Of a stretch of 64,000 bases of DNA, positions 54,474-63,782 are shown one piece after another. The stretch spans positions 1 through 64,000 of the forward strand of contig JBCCGT010000004.1 of NCBI GenBank assembly GCA_039029135.1, read 5' to 3'. The notes beneath the pieces were generated by a model that did not search any database, was not told where the DNA came from, and was given only the letters and a program-made list of their open reading frames with translations. This DNA comes from JALZVT01 sp039029135. GTDB lineage: Bacteria > Pseudomonadota > Gammaproteobacteria > Pseudomonadales > Azotimanducaceae. Each line of letters begins with the position of its first letter. The stretch's first letter is position 1. The translations under genes and the position numbers were made by a program.

Positions 54474-55271
54474 ATGGCATCTGCAGATTCGGACAGTCGC
54501 ACGGTATTGATCACCGGGGCGGCGCGCGGCATCGGTCTCGGCATTGCCTCTGCGTTCGCGGCGCGGGGTTGCCGGGTGATGCTCGCCGACCTGGGAGCGG
54601 CGGGCGACGACTGGAACTATGCGCTTGCGACCTCGGCGGAGCTCGACGACGCCGTGGCGTCTCTCGGCGCCGGCGACCGGGCCGCAGCCTGCGCACTCGA
54701 CGTCACCAGCGCGGCGTCCTGCGCGGCCGCCGTCGCTGCGACCGTCGATCGATTCGGCGCATTGGACGTGCTGATCAACAACGCGGGCGTCGTCGCCAGC
54801 GGCGCCATCGATAGCTTTACCGAGGCCGACTGGGATCGCGTGTTCGCGGTGAACACCAAGGGCATCTTCCTGATGTCGCAGGCGGCGCTGCCGCGGCTCA
54901 GACAGTCCGGTGACGCGGCTATCGTCAACACGGCGTCGATCGCCGGCAAGAGCGGCAGCCCCAACCTGTCGGCCTACTGCGGCTCGAAGTTTGCGGCGAT
55001 CGGCATCACCCAGTCGCTCGCGCAGGAACTCGCCGCAGACGATATCCGCGTCAACGCGCTCTGCCCCGGGATCGTCGGCACCGCGATGTGGCTCGATCAT
55101 CTGATGCGCAATCAGGGCGAGGCGGCGTTCGAGGAGCGCATGGAATCGTTCATTCCGCTCGGCCGGCCGCAGACGGTCGCGGACATGGGCGAGGCCGCCG
55201 TCTATCTGGCGAGCGCGCCGAACGTCACGGGCGTCGCGCTCAGCGTCGCTGGCGGCATCGAGATGCACTGA
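54474..55271 (+). CDS. Short-chain dehydrogenase/reductase
   Basis: A 265-residue classical SDR. It has the cofactor loop TGAARGIG (14-21), the structural NNAG in DVLINNAGVVAS, the catalytic serine in NTASIAGKSG, and Y-x3-K in SAYCGSKFA, plus the C-terminal GG loop. The acidic residue after the loop (LADLG) suggests NAD(H). The substrate is unknown. ATG 54474 follows TGGGGAG; longer frames extend antisense to the selenoprotein gene and are not credible. It is divergent from the selenoprotein gene. Confidence 0.9.
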   Translation: MASADSDSRTVLITGAARGIGLGIASAFAARGCRVMLADLGAAGDDWNYALATSAELDDAVASLGAGDRAAACALDVTSAASCAAAVAATVDRFGALDVLINNAGVVASGAIDSFTEADWDRVFAVNTKGIFLMSQAALPRLRQSGDAAIVNTASIAGKSGSPNLSAYCGSKFAAIGITQSLAQELAADDIRVNALCPGIVGTAMWLDHLMRNQGEAAFEERMESFIPLGRPQTVADMGEAAVYLASAPNVTGVALSVAGGIEMH

Positions 55272-55319
55272 AGGCTCGCACCGGCGTAGCCGCTGCGGAC
55301 CCGGCGACTGGTGCGCGGT

Positions 55320-55697
55320 CTAGTGTGCAGCGGGCCCGCGCCAGGCGTCGAAGATCACCAGCGCGAGCGGCAGCAGGCCGATCATGTCGGCGCGCGCGAT
55401 GCCCTGCAGCGCGCCCGCGGGCGAGCCCGCGCGGACGTAGACGAACAGAAAGCTCAGCATGCTGATTGCCACGACCACGCTCGCCAGGCGGCGCGATGGG
55501 CCGTGCAGCAGCGCGATGATTGAGACGACGACCACGGTCAGAAACATGGCGCCGCGATGACTCAGCAGCGTGCCTATCGTGCCGCCGGGTTCAGCGTCGT
55601 ACAGCGTCTGGGTGAGGTGCGGCCGAAACAGCGCCAGCGCGGGCATCGCGTGCAGGGCGGCGAGCAGACCCCAGGCAATCTTGGTCAGCAGTTCCAT
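55320..55697 (-). CDS. Small four-helix membrane protein
   Basis: A 125-residue protein with about four membrane helices: KIAWGLLAALHAMPALALF, GAMFLTVVVVSIIALLHG, LASVVVAISMLSFLFVYV and GLLPLALVIFDAW. Function and family are not recognised. The ATG at 55697 is preferred because an AGGAG lies upstream; a GTG at 55706 would add three residues. It follows alanine dehydrogenase on the same strand with about a 36-base gap and may be co-transcribed with it. Confidence 0.68.
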   Translation of the reverse strand: MELLTKIAWGLLAALHAMPALALFRPHLTQTLYDAEPGGTIGTLLSHRGAMFLTVVVVSIIALLHGPSRRLASVVVAISMLSFLFVYVRAGSPAGALQGIARADMIGLLPLALVIFDAWRGPAAH

Positions 55698-55741
55698 CAG
55701 CGGCACTCCTGGGCGCGCGGTTTATTCCTTGCGCTGATCGC

Positions 55742-56854
55742 CTACAGAAACGTTTCCGCCGCCGCGTACTCGAGGCCGAACTCCCGCGCGACCGGTTCGC
55801 AGGTCACGGTTCCCTGGCAGACGTTCAGTCCCTCGCGCAGGTGCGGGTCCGCCTGCAGCGCCTGCTGCCAGCCCTTGTCGGCGATGCTGATCGCGTGCGG
55901 CAGGGTGACGTTGTTCAGCGCATAGGTCGAGGTGCGCGACACGGCGCCCGGCATGTTGGCCACGCAGTAGTGGACTATGCCGTCGACGATGAAGGTGGGG
56001 TCGTCGTGGCTCGTGGGCCGGGACGTTTCGAAGCAGCCGCCCTGATCGATCGCGACGTCGGCGAGCACGCTGCCCGGTTTCATGGTGCCCAGCATCTCGC
56101 GGGTGACCAGCTTCGGCGCGGCGGCGCCGGGGATGAGCACGCAGCCCACGACCAGATCGGCCTCGGCGACGCACTCCGCCAGGTTCGCCGCGTTGGAAAA
56201 ACGCGTCTTCGCCCGCGCCTCGAAGTAGGTGCCCAGCCGTTCCAGCGCCTCCGGATCGCGATCCAGGATGGTGACGTCCGCGCCCAGCCCGGCCGCCATC
56301 TGGGCCGCGTTGAAGCCAACGACGCCGCCGCCGATGATGGCGACCTTGCCTGGCGCCACACCCGGCACGCCGCCCAGCAGCACGCCGCGACCGCCGTGGG
56401 CGCGCTCGAGCGCCGTCGCGCCGGCCTGGATCGACATGCGTCCCGCGACCTGGCTCATGGGTTTGAGCAGCGGCAGGCCGCCGCGGCGTTCCGTGACGGT
56501 CTCGTAGGCGATGCCGACGACGCCGGATTCCAGCAGGTCGCGGGTTTGCGGTTCGTCGGCGGCGAGGTGCAGATAGGTAAACAGGATCTGATCGCGGCGC
56601 AGCTTCGCGCGTTCGTCGGCCTGGGGCTCCTTCACCTTGACGACCATCTCGGCGTCGGCGAACACGGTATCCGCATCGGCGACGATCTGGGCGCCGCGCT
56701 CAACGTAGTTTGCGTCGCTCGCGCCGATGCCTAGACCCGCGCCCGTCTCGACCAGCACGGTGTGCCCGCGACTCGCGAGCTCGCCGGCCGACTCTGGGGT
56801 CAGTCCGACTCGGTACTCGTGGTTCTTGATCTCTCTTGGTGTCCCGATAATCAT
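55742..56854 (-). CDS. ald: Alanine dehydrogenase
   Basis: A 370-residue NAD-dependent L-alanine dehydrogenase interconverting alanine and pyruvate plus ammonia. Active-site residues are in register: R15 (EYRVGLTP), K75 (VVKVKEP) and H96 (YLHLA). The Rossmann loop [20 protein letters not shown] and the [13 protein letters not shown] aspartate complete the set. Length matches the hexameric bacterial enzymes. It is upstream of a small membrane protein on the same strand and divergent from the saccharopine-dehydrogenase-like gene. Confidence 0.95.
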   Translation of the reverse strand: MIIGTPREIKNHEYRVGLTPESAGELASRGHTVLVETGAGLGIGASDANYVERGAQIVADADTVFADAEMVVKVKEPQADERAKLRRDQILFTYLHLAADEPQTRDLLESGVVGIAYETVTERRGGLPLLKPMSQVAGRMSIQAGATALERAHGGRGVLLGGVPGVAPGKVAIIGGGVVGFNAAQMAAGLGADVTILDRDPEALERLGTYFEARAKTRFSNAANLAECVAEADLVVGCVLIPGAAAPKLVTREMLGTMKPGSVLADVAIDQGGCFETSRPTSHDDPTFIVDGIVHYCVANMPGAVSRTSTYALNNVTLPHAISIADKGWQQALQADPHLREGLNVCQGTVTCEPVAREFGLEYAAAETFL

Positions 56855-56932
56855 CGCGCTCGCCTTTCGGAGTTATGCTGGCGGCATTCTAACTGCGACT
56901 GCATCAACCTCAATTAGTACAGGGGAGCGGGA

Positions 56933-58156
56933 TTGAGCGAATCACAACGAGAGTTTGACGTGCTGGTCTGGGGCGCCACGGGTTTCACCGGCCGCATCTG
57001 CGCCGAGTATCTGCAGGCGCGGTATGCGACATCTAACCTGACCTGGGCCATCGGCGGTCGCAACGAGCAAAAACTGGCCGGCGTGCGCGGCGACCTCGGC
57101 CTGCCGGACACCGTCACGTCGGTCGTCGCGGACGGTCACGACGCCGACGCGCTGGCCGAACTGGTGCGGCGCGCGCGCGTTGTTCTGACCACTGTCGGAC
57201 CTTATGCTAAGTACGGTAACGAACTGGTCGCGGCCTGCGCCGCGGCTGGCACGCACTATTGCGACCTGACGGGCGAGGTGTACTGGATGCGGCGCATGAT
57301 CGACGCGCACCAGGAAGAGGCTCGTGCGAGCGGCGCGCGCATCGTCCACACCTGCGGCTTCGACAGCATTCCCTCGGACATCGGTACCTACTTCATTCAG
57401 CGTGAGATGGCGGAGCGACACGGCGTGCCCGCCAGCGAGGTGAAGTACGTCGCGGCCAAGTCCAAGGGCGGCGTCAGCGGTGGCACCCTCGACAGCGCCT
57501 GGACCATGATGGAGCAGGCCAAGACCGATCCCACCGTCATGAGCGTCGGTGCCGATCCCTACGCGCTGAATCCGCCCGGCATGCGCGGTCTCGACGGGCC
57601 GGATCGCAACGGCGCGCGCTACGACGCGGACTTCGGCGGCTGGGTCGGTCCCTTCGTGATGTCGCAGATCAACACGCGGGTCGTGCGGCGGACGAACGCG
57701 CTGCTCGACAACGCCTACGGCAGCGACTTTCGCTACAGCGAGGGCACCCTCACCGGCGCGGGGACCCGCGGCTGGTTCGGCGCCTCTGCGGTCGCGCTCG
57801 GAATGGGCGCGTTCGGCGCGATGACCGCATTCGACGCGACGCGCGGGCTGCTGCAGAAGCGCTTGCCGCAGCCGGGGGAGGGACCTGACGAAGAAACGCG
57901 GCGCACGGGCTTCTTCGAGATCGAGCTGTTCGCGCGCCATCCCGACGACGGGCTGAAGAATCTGCGCGCCCGGGTGAAGGGCGACGCCGATCCGGGCTAT
58001 GGGTCGACCGCGAAGATGCTCGTCGAGTCGGCGGTGTGCCTCGCCCAGGACGATCTCACGGTGGGCGGCGGCTTTTGGACCCCGGCGAGCGCCATGGGCG
58101 ACCAGCTCTTGGAGCGCCTGCCGGAGAACGCGGGCGTGACCTTCGAGATCGTCTGA
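56933..58156 (+). CDS. Saccharopine-dehydrogenase-like NAD(P)-binding protein
   Basis: A 407-residue protein of the saccharopine dehydrogenase NADP-binding-like group, which includes trans-acting enoyl reductases. The N-terminal Rossmann element is VLVWGATGFTGRICAEYLQA, then GGRNEQKL, VVLTTVGPYAKYGNELVAAC and the conserved HYCDLTGEVYWMR. In this group such proteins reduce enoyl intermediates of lipids or polyketides, but no synthase is nearby, so the role is open. The start is TTG 56933 with an excellent AGGGGAG upstream. Confidence 0.85.
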   Translation: MSESQREFDVLVWGATGFTGRICAEYLQARYATSNLTWAIGGRNEQKLAGVRGDLGLPDTVTSVVADGHDADALAELVRRARVVLTTVGPYAKYGNELVAACAAAGTHYCDLTGEVYWMRRMIDAHQEEARASGARIVHTCGFDSIPSDIGTYFIQREMAERHGVPASEVKYVAAKSKGGVSGGTLDSAWTMMEQAKTDPTVMSVGADPYALNPPGMRGLDGPDRNGARYDADFGGWVGPFVMSQINTRVVRRTNALLDNAYGSDFRYSEGTLTGAGTRGWFGASAVALGMGAFGAMTAFDATRGLLQKRLPQPGEGPDEETRRTGFFEIELFARHPDDGLKNLRARVKGDADPGYGSTAKMLVESAVCLAQDDLTVGGGFWTPASAMGDQLLERLPENAGVTFEIV

Positions 58157-58243
58157 GGATCGTCGCAGCATCGCACGGGGCGCGGCTGTCCTTTCGGCTG
58201 AGGGCGCAGGTATAGTCGAAGGGACTGTCTGAGGGGGATCAGC

Positions 58244-59689
58244 TTGACCGCAGCCATACAGGCGCAGCCACTGCCGCTGCGCACCAAGCTCGCCTACGGC
58301 TTCGGCTCTGTGGCGTATGGGGTCAAGGGCGGGGGCTTCGACTACTTTCTGCTGCTGTTCTTCAGCCAGGTCGTCGGGCTGGACGCGCGCCTGGTGGGCA
58401 TCGCAGTCACGACCGCGCTCATCGTCGACGCCATCTCGGACCCCATCGTCGGCTACTGGTCCGACAACCTGCGCTCCCGCTGGGGCCGGCGCCACCCGTT
58501 CATGTATGCGGCCGCGCTGCCGGTGCCGCTCAGCTATTTCCTGATCTGGAATCCGCCCGACGGCTGGTCGCAGACTGGCTTGTTCGGCTATCTGTTGGTG
58601 CTGGCGATCGTCATTCGCACGTTCATCACGCTCTACGAGACGCCGAGTTCGGCGCTCGCGCCGGAGCTGACCCAGGACTACGAGGAGCGCAGCAAGCTGT
58701 TGAGCTTTCGCTCCTACTTCGGTTGGACCGGCGGCAACTCCATGACCGTGCTGGTGCTGCTGTTCATCTTCCCGATGATGACGACGGAGGCGCGCGAGGG
58801 ACGGTTTCTGCCGGAGAGTTATGCGCTGATGGGCATCATCGGCTCCTGCGTCATCTTTCTGTCCATCATGATCTCGGCGCTCGGCACCCACTCGCGCATC
58901 CCGCTGCTGAAGGCGCCGCCGCCGAAGCGGCAGATGACCCTGCGGAGCGTGTTCGGCGAGATCTTCGAAACGCTGTCTAATCGCTCGTTCATATCGCTGT
59001 TTGTCGCCGCCCTCTTCGGCGCGGTCGCGACGGGCCTGGCCGCGGGGCTCGCGTTCTACTTCCAGATCTATTTCTGGGGCTTTACCTCCGTCGAGCAGGG
59101 GCTCATCAACCTCGCCACCTTCATCGCGGCGATCCTGGGCTTCATCGTCGCGCCCATCGCCACGCGGCGGCTCGGCAAGAAGCGCGGCGCCATGACGGTC
59201 GGCCTGGTCGCCTTCCTCGGCGCCCCCATGCCCATCGTCCTGCGACTGCTCGGCTGGCTGCCGGAAAACGGCACCGACTTCATCTTCTGGTTTGTGTTCA
59301 TCACCAACGCCATCGACGTCGGCCTGATCATCGCGTTCCAGATCCTGTTCGCCTCGATGATGGCGGACCTGGTGGAGCAGAGTGAGCTGGAAACGGGACG
59401 ACGCTCTGAGGGGCTGTTCTTTTCCGCCGTGACCTTCATCCGCAAGAGCGTGCAGGGCTTCGGACTTCTGGCCGCGTCCTTCGTGCTGGTGTTGGCGGAG
59501 TTTCCCGCCGGCGCGACGCCCGCAGAGGTTGGGGACGACGCGCTGCGTCGGCTGGGGCTGTACTACGTGCCGGCCATTCTGTTCCTGTGGCTGAGCATGA
59601 TGGCGGTGATTTCCACCTACAAGCTCGACCGCGCGGAGCACGAGGAAAATCTGCGTAAGCTCGCGGCGGGCGCCTCAGCAGCACCATGA
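58244..59689 (+). CDS. GPH-family (MelB-like) sugar:cation symporter
   Basis: A 481-residue, 12-helix MFS transporter of the glycoside-pentoside-hexuronide family. Landmarks are KLAYGFGSVAYGVKGGGFDY at the start, the D-x2-x-DP segment VDAISDPIVGYWSDNLRSRW with GRRHPF after helix 2, and LTQDYEERSKL in the middle. GPH carriers import sugars or other solutes with Na+ or H+; several marine members carry unrelated compounds. The start is TTG with GAGGGGG before it. Its last 20 bases belong to a 39-base repeat shared with the neighbouring metallopeptidase gene. Confidence 0.88.
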   Translation: MTAAIQAQPLPLRTKLAYGFGSVAYGVKGGGFDYFLLLFFSQVVGLDARLVGIAVTTALIVDAISDPIVGYWSDNLRSRWGRRHPFMYAAALPVPLSYFLIWNPPDGWSQTGLFGYLLVLAIVIRTFITLYETPSSALAPELTQDYEERSKLLSFRSYFGWTGGNSMTVLVLLFIFPMMTTEAREGRFLPESYALMGIIGSCVIFLSIMISALGTHSRIPLLKAPPPKRQMTLRSVFGEIFETLSNRSFISLFVAALFGAVATGLAAGLAFYFQIYFWGFTSVEQGLINLATFIAAILGFIVAPIATRRLGKKRGAMTVGLVAFLGAPMPIVLRLLGWLPENGTDFIFWFVFITNAIDVGLIIAFQILFASMMADLVEQSELETGRRSEGLFFSAVTFIRKSVQGFGLLAASFVLVLAEFPAGATPAEVGDDALRRLGLYYVPAILFLWLSMMAVISTYKLDRAEHEENLRKLAAGASAAP

Positions 59690-59750
59690 CCCAACAGCCG
59701 ACGTTCAGCTAGCGCCTCAGCAGCACCATGATCCAACGGCCGATGTTCAG
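59670..59750. repeat. 39-base direct duplication spanning two gene ends
   Basis: Unit 1 (59670-59708) and unit 2 (59712-59750) are direct repeats with a 42-base period and only 3 mismatches in 39 bases. Unit 2 is the 3' end of the zinc metallopeptidase gene (minus strand); unit 1 supplies the last codons and TGA of the GPH transporter (plus strand). The transporter's terminal codons therefore look derived from the neighbour's tail. Confidence 0.92.
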
Positions 59751-60398
59751 CACATTGGCGAGCGCAGCCGCGAAGTAGGTCAGCGCCGCGGCCCGCAGCA
59801 CCGAGCGGACCGCCTCTTCCTGATGCGGGGCGATGTACTCGCCGTCTTTGAGGATCGGCAGCGCCTTGTTGAAACTGGCGTCCAGTTCCTCGGGCAGCAC
59901 GATCAGATAGGCCAGCGCGCCGGCGAGCTGCAGCAGCAGCGACAGCCCGATCACGCCGAACACCGCGCCCGGCGAGCGGGTCAGCAAACCCATGAAAGGC
60001 ATCAGCCACAGCAGGGCCACGCCAAGCCGTTCCAGGCGCTTCGCCGTCGGCACATAGCGTGAGCGCAGTCGAAAGATCTGCTCCTCGCGATGATGCTGCA
60101 GCGCGTGCCCGACCTCGTGGGCAGCAACGCTGATCGCGGTCAGGGACTTGCCGGCGAAGTTGCCGGGCGACAGCCGCACGGTGCGCGCCCCGGGGTCGTA
60201 GTGGTCCGTACCGGGCGGGCACTCCTCCACGCGATAGTCGCCCATCTCGAAGCGCTGCAGCAGATGGGTCGCGAGTTCGCCGCCGGTGCCCGGCATCTCC
60301 GCGATGTCGTTCCCGTGGGCGCGCATGACCCAGCGCACCCACAGCGAGGGGCCGTAGACGGCGACGGCGACGATGAGCGAACCGAGTGCGACGAGCAT
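59709..60398 (-). CDS. Neutral zinc metallopeptidase, YugP-like membrane protein
   Basis: A 229-residue membrane protein of the zinc-peptidase-2 (YugP) type. An N-terminal helix (MLVALGSLIVAVAVYGPSLW) is followed by the zinc motif HEVGH (H94, E95, H98) in SVAAHEVGHALQHHREE. Three further helices follow and a basic C-terminus WIMVLLRR. Substrate proteins are unknown; homologues act on membrane proteins. The 3' end is duplicated next to the GPH gene. It is divergent from the ArgE-like gene. Confidence 0.87.
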   Translation of the reverse strand: MLVALGSLIVAVAVYGPSLWVRWVMRAHGNDIAEMPGTGGELATHLLQRFEMGDYRVEECPPGTDHYDPGARTVRLSPGNFAGKSLTAISVAAHEVGHALQHHREEQIFRLRSRYVPTAKRLERLGVALLWLMPFMGLLTRSPGAVFGVIGLSLLLQLAGALAYLIVLPEELDASFNKALPILKDGEYIAPHQEEAVRSVLRAAALTYFAAALANVLNIGRWIMVLLRR

Positions 60399-60501
60399 GG
60401 CCGCAGCTTACCGCGAAGGCCGGGCCCGACAACGCTGGACGCGGCTGGGATTGCGCAACCGCAGGCTATGCGCCGGCTAGGGGAGCCAGTATGGTGGTCC
60501 G

Positions 60502-61674
60502 ATGATCGACGCCGACCCCAATCCGCCCACCTACACCCCGCGAGAGATGCTCGCGCGGCTCGTGGCGTTCCCGACGGTCTCGAGGGACAGCAACCTCGAT
60601 CTGATCGAATTTGTCGAGGACTATCTCGCGCGCCACGGCGTGGCCTCGCACCGCGTCGTGAGCGACTGCGGCGGCAAGGCGAATCTGTACGCCACCATCG
60701 GTCCCATGGTCGAAGGGGGAGTCGCGCTCTCCGGTCACACTGACGTAGTGCCGATCGACGACCAGGACTGGCACACCGACCCCTTCGTCCTGACCGAGAA
60801 GGACGGCCTGCTCTATGGTCGCGGCACCTGTGACATGAAGGCGTTCAGCGCCATCGCGCTCGCGCTGGTGCCGCAGATGGGCGGTCTCAAGCGGCCGATC
60901 CATCTGGCGCTGTCCTATGACGAGGAAATCGGCTGCCTCGGGGCGCCGCGGCTGATTGAAGCGATCCGCCGCGAGCTGCCGCCGATTCGCGCCGTGATCG
61001 TCGGCGAGCCGACGAGTATGCGCGTGGTGACAGGCCACAAGGGCATCTTTCACTTCGATACGCGGGTGACCGGACTGGAGGCGCACTCCAGCCAGCAGCA
61101 TCGCGGCGTGCCGGCCGTCATGATCGCCGGCCGCCTGATCAACTGGCTGGGGGAGCGGCAGCGCGAGAACGCGGCGGCCGCGAGCTCGGACTGTCCCTTC
61201 GAGCCGCCGTACTCGACGCTGCACTGCGGCGTCGTCAACGGCGGCACCGCCCACAACATCACCGCGCGTCACTGCCAATTCGTTACGGACATTCGCACCC
61301 TGCCGGGGGAAGACCCCAACGAATACTATGCGGACTTCCAGGCGTTCGTCCGCGAGGTCGTCGAGCCCGAGATGCACGCGATCAGCCCCGACACCGGCGT
61401 GGAGATCGAACTGAACGCGGACGTGCCAGGATTCGATGCGGGTGAGGATTCGGACGCCGTGGTGCTCGCCAAACAGCTCTCCGGACAGAACAAGGTCGAG
61501 GTCGCGCCCTACGCGGCGGAGTCCGGGCAGTTCCAGCGCGCCGGTTTCTCGGTCGCGATGTGCGGCCCCGGCTCGATCGATCAGGCGCACCAGCCTGATG
61601 AGTTCATCTCGATCGCGCAGCTAGAGGCGGGCACCGAGTTCATTCGGCGGCTGATACAGGTGCAGTCGAGCTAG
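60502..61674 (+). CDS. argE: Acetylornithine deacetylase (ArgE-like, M20 family)
   Basis: A 390-residue M20 metallopeptidase-family deacylase. The metal ligands appear as SGHTDVVP (H79, D81), GRGTCDMKAF (bridging Asp), YDEEIGCLG (catalytic and ligand glutamates) and a late histidine in IDQAHQPDEF. The sequence best fits ArgE, which releases acetate from N-acetylornithine in arginine synthesis, but no arginine genes are nearby, so other N-acyl amino acids are possible. Start ATG 60502. It ends 4 bases before the convergent LOG-family gene. Confidence 0.86.
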   Translation: MIDADPNPPTYTPREMLARLVAFPTVSRDSNLDLIEFVEDYLARHGVASHRVVSDCGGKANLYATIGPMVEGGVALSGHTDVVPIDDQDWHTDPFVLTEKDGLLYGRGTCDMKAFSAIALALVPQMGGLKRPIHLALSYDEEIGCLGAPRLIEAIRRELPPIRAVIVGEPTSMRVVTGHKGIFHFDTRVTGLEAHSSQQHRGVPAVMIAGRLINWLGERQRENAAAASSDCPFEPPYSTLHCGVVNGGTAHNITARHCQFVTDIRTLPGEDPNEYYADFQAFVREVVEPEMHAISPDTGVEIELNADVPGFDAGEDSDAVVLAKQLSGQNKVEVAPYAAESGQFQRAGFSVAMCGPGSIDQAHQPDEFISIAQLEAGTEFIRRLIQVQSS

Positions 61675-61678
61675 CGGC

Positions 61679-62248
61679 CTAGCCCAGCCACTTTTCAGGA
61701 TTGCGCGGCTGATGTTGCATCAGTCGCTCGATGAGCGTATTCGGCGCGCCCTCGACGATCAGATTCTCCACGTGGCCCGGATGCAGAAAGCGCTCGGTGG
61801 ACGCGTGCTCCAGGAAGCTGAGCAGCGCATCGAAATAGCCCGCGACGTTCAGCAGACCGCAGGGCTTGGCGTGGATCCCGAGCTGCCCCCAGGTCAGCAC
61901 CTCGAAGAATTCATCCAGCGTGCCAAACCCGCCTGGGATCGCGATGAAGCCGTCGGCACGCTCGGCCATGAGCGCCTTGCGCTCGTGCATGGTCGGCACG
62001 CTGATGAGTTCGGTGAGCCCGTCGTGGCCGACCTCGCGCAGCCGCAGATCGTCGGTGATGACGCCGGTCACGCTGCCGCCGCCCGCCAGCACGGCGTCGG
62101 CGACGATGCCCATCAGCCCGACCTTGCCGCCGCCGTACACCAGGCCCATGCCGGCCGCGGCGATGGCGCTGCCCAGCTCACGGGCCGCGTCCGCGTAAGC
62201 GGGCTGCGCTCCCGCGCTGGAACCGAGATAGACGGCGACGTTGTTCAA
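61679..62248 (-). CDS. LOG-family cytokinin riboside monophosphate phosphoribohydrolase
   Basis: A 189-residue Rossmann-type protein of the TIGR00730/LOG family. The signature PGGFGTLDE is at 105-113 and the phosphate loop GGGKVGLMGIVADAVLAGGG near residue 40-58. Homologues cleave nucleoside monophosphates (AMP or cytokinin nucleotides) to base plus ribose-phosphate. Its ATG overlaps the DUF924 stop (ATGA), and it is the last gene of the four-gene chain that starts with the PpiC-type isomerase. Confidence 0.92.
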   Translation of the reverse strand: MNNVAVYLGSSAGAQPAYADAARELGSAIAAAGMGLVYGGGKVGLMGIVADAVLAGGGSVTGVITDDLRLREVGHDGLTELISVPTMHERKALMAERADGFIAIPGGFGTLDEFFEVLTWGQLGIHAKPCGLLNVAGYFDALLSFLEHASTERFLHPGHVENLIVEGAPNTLIERLMQHQPRNPEKWLG

Positions 62249-62799
62249 AAGCTGGATCCCGGCTGCGCGAGAAACTCGATTTCCTCGGGCGTCGACGGTC
62301 GACCGAGCAGTTCGTTGCGGTGCGGATAGCGGCCGAAGCGTTCGATGATGGCCCGGTGCCGACGCTCGTACTCAATATTGCTGTTGATGCCGAGCGACGT
62401 GAACAGGCGCGTGGCTTCGCAATGCACCGCCAGCGATTCGCTGTGCATGTAGGGCATGTATAGGAACACGCGCTGCTCGGGCGCGAGGCGCTGATCGTCG
62501 CGCCGCGCGACGGCCTCCTGCGCTAACGCCAGCGCCAGCGGATCGGCGCCGAAGGCCCGGCCGTCGTCGCGATACAGATTGCGGGTGAACTGATCGAGCG
62601 CAATCACCTCCGCGAGTCGCCCGCTGGCAGAGTGGCGCCAGTGAAACAGCTCGGCGCGTGCCGCGGCTTCGACGGTGGCCTCGAAGCGCGCCCGTATTTC
62701 GGCGTCGATGCCCGCATCGCGGCGAAAGTGGTGCTCGGGCGTCAATTCGACGAACCAGAATCTAAGCACGTCGGCAGGCCGGGCCAGACCCCCGCTCAT
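62245..62799 (-). CDS. DUF924 family protein
   Basis: A 184-residue alpha-helical DUF924 protein. It has VLRFWFVELTPEHHFRRDAG at the start and EVIALDQFTRNLYRDDGRAF in the middle. The late block RVFLYMPYMHSESLAVHCEA and the C-terminal RRHRAIIERFGRYPHRNELL complete the pattern. The fold resembles TPR-like helical repeats; function is not established. It overlaps both neighbours by 4 bases (ATGA), so it is translated with HupE upstream and LOG downstream. Confidence 0.92.
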   Translation of the reverse strand: MSGGLARPADVLRFWFVELTPEHHFRRDAGIDAEIRARFEATVEAAARAELFHWRHSASGRLAEVIALDQFTRNLYRDDGRAFGADPLALALAQEAVARRDDQRLAPEQRVFLYMPYMHSESLAVHCEATRLFTSLGINSNIEYERRHRAIIERFGRYPHRNELLGRPSTPEEIEFLAQPGSSF

Positions 62800-63782
62800 G
62801 CGATCGCCGCGCCGAGCATGGGCAGCACCCGGTCAATGGTCCAGTAGACGGCCATACCGCCGATGCCGTACGCGGCGACCCGGCGCAGCGTGTCCAGGCG
62901 CGAGTACCCCGCCAGCAGGCGCGCGAGCGCCGCCCACAGCGCGATGATCATGAGCTGGCCGATCTCGATGCCGACGTTGAACGCGAGCAGCGCGACGAAC
63001 AGGCCGTCGTCCGGCAGGCCGATGTCGCGCAGCGCGCCGGCGAAGCCGAAGCCGTGCAGCAGCCCGAACGCAAACGCGGCGAGCCACGGACGCTGCTTCA
63101 GGATCGACTGCTGCGGCCGCAGCACCTCCCAGGCGAGCAGCACAATCGACAGTGCGATGCCGGCCTCGACCGGGGTCTGCGACAGCCGCACCCAGCCGAG
63201 CACCGACAGCGCCAGGGTGACGCTGTGCGCGAGCGTGAAGCTGGTGACGGTAATGACGAGCGCACGCAGGTTGCCGATCAAGAGCAGCAGGCCGAGCAGA
63301 AACAGCAGATGGTCCCAGCCGGCCAGCAGGTGCTCGACGCCGAGGCGCAGGTACAGCCAACCCGAGCCGGCGCCGCCGCTGCCGAACTCGACGCGCGTGC
63401 GCTCGGGTCGTAGCAGGGTGCGCTCGGTCTCACCGGTGCTGTCCGTGAACTCGACCAAGACGTCGGTCAGCGTCCGTTCCAGGCCGCGTACCTGCAGGGC
63501 GGTCGGCTCGCAGCTCGTCGTCCAGCGCTCGATCAGCGCGTTGCCCGTGGACTCGAGGGCGACCTCCACCTTCGGGCAGTCGGGTTCCAGAATCGGTTCC
63601 AGCGGCAGCCGGCGATCGCCGAGCAGCGGCTGCTTCCAGACGACGGCGTAGCCGGGCGCCTGGGTCTCGGCGTCAGTCTGAGCGGCGAGGGCAGTGATCT
63701 GGACGAGCGCCGGCCGGATCTCGTGAGCCGCGGCGGACGCGCTGAGCGCGAGCGCAATCGCGAGCCACAGTCGCGGCTTCAT
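62796..63782 (-). CDS. HupE/UreJ-family membrane protein
   Basis: A 328-residue membrane protein with a cleavable signal (WLAIALALSASAAAHEIRP), an extracytoplasmic domain of about 120 residues, and a C-terminal bundle of six or more helices. The metal-type motifs are LGVEHLLAGWDHLLFLLGLL, FTLAHSVTLALS and GLLHGFGFAGAL, whose histidines are typical of HupE/UreJ nickel or cobalt permease-like proteins. This two-domain type pairs with a PpiC-like isomerase, encoded immediately upstream with a 4-base overlap. The metal is not proven. Confidence 0.9.
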   Translation of the reverse strand: MKPRLWLAIALALSASAAAHEIRPALVQITALAAQTDAETQAPGYAVVWKQPLLGDRRLPLEPILEPDCPKVEVALESTGNALIERWTTSCEPTALQVRGLERTLTDVLVEFTDSTGETERTLLRPERTRVEFGSGGAGSGWLYLRLGVEHLLAGWDHLLFLLGLLLLIGNLRALVITVTSFTLAHSVTLALSVLGWVRLSQTPVEAGIALSIVLLAWEVLRPQQSILKQRPWLAAFAFGLLHGFGFAGALRDIGLPDDGLFVALLAFNVGIEIGQLMIIALWAALARLLAGYSRLDTLRRVAAYGIGGMAVYWTIDRVLPMLGAAIA

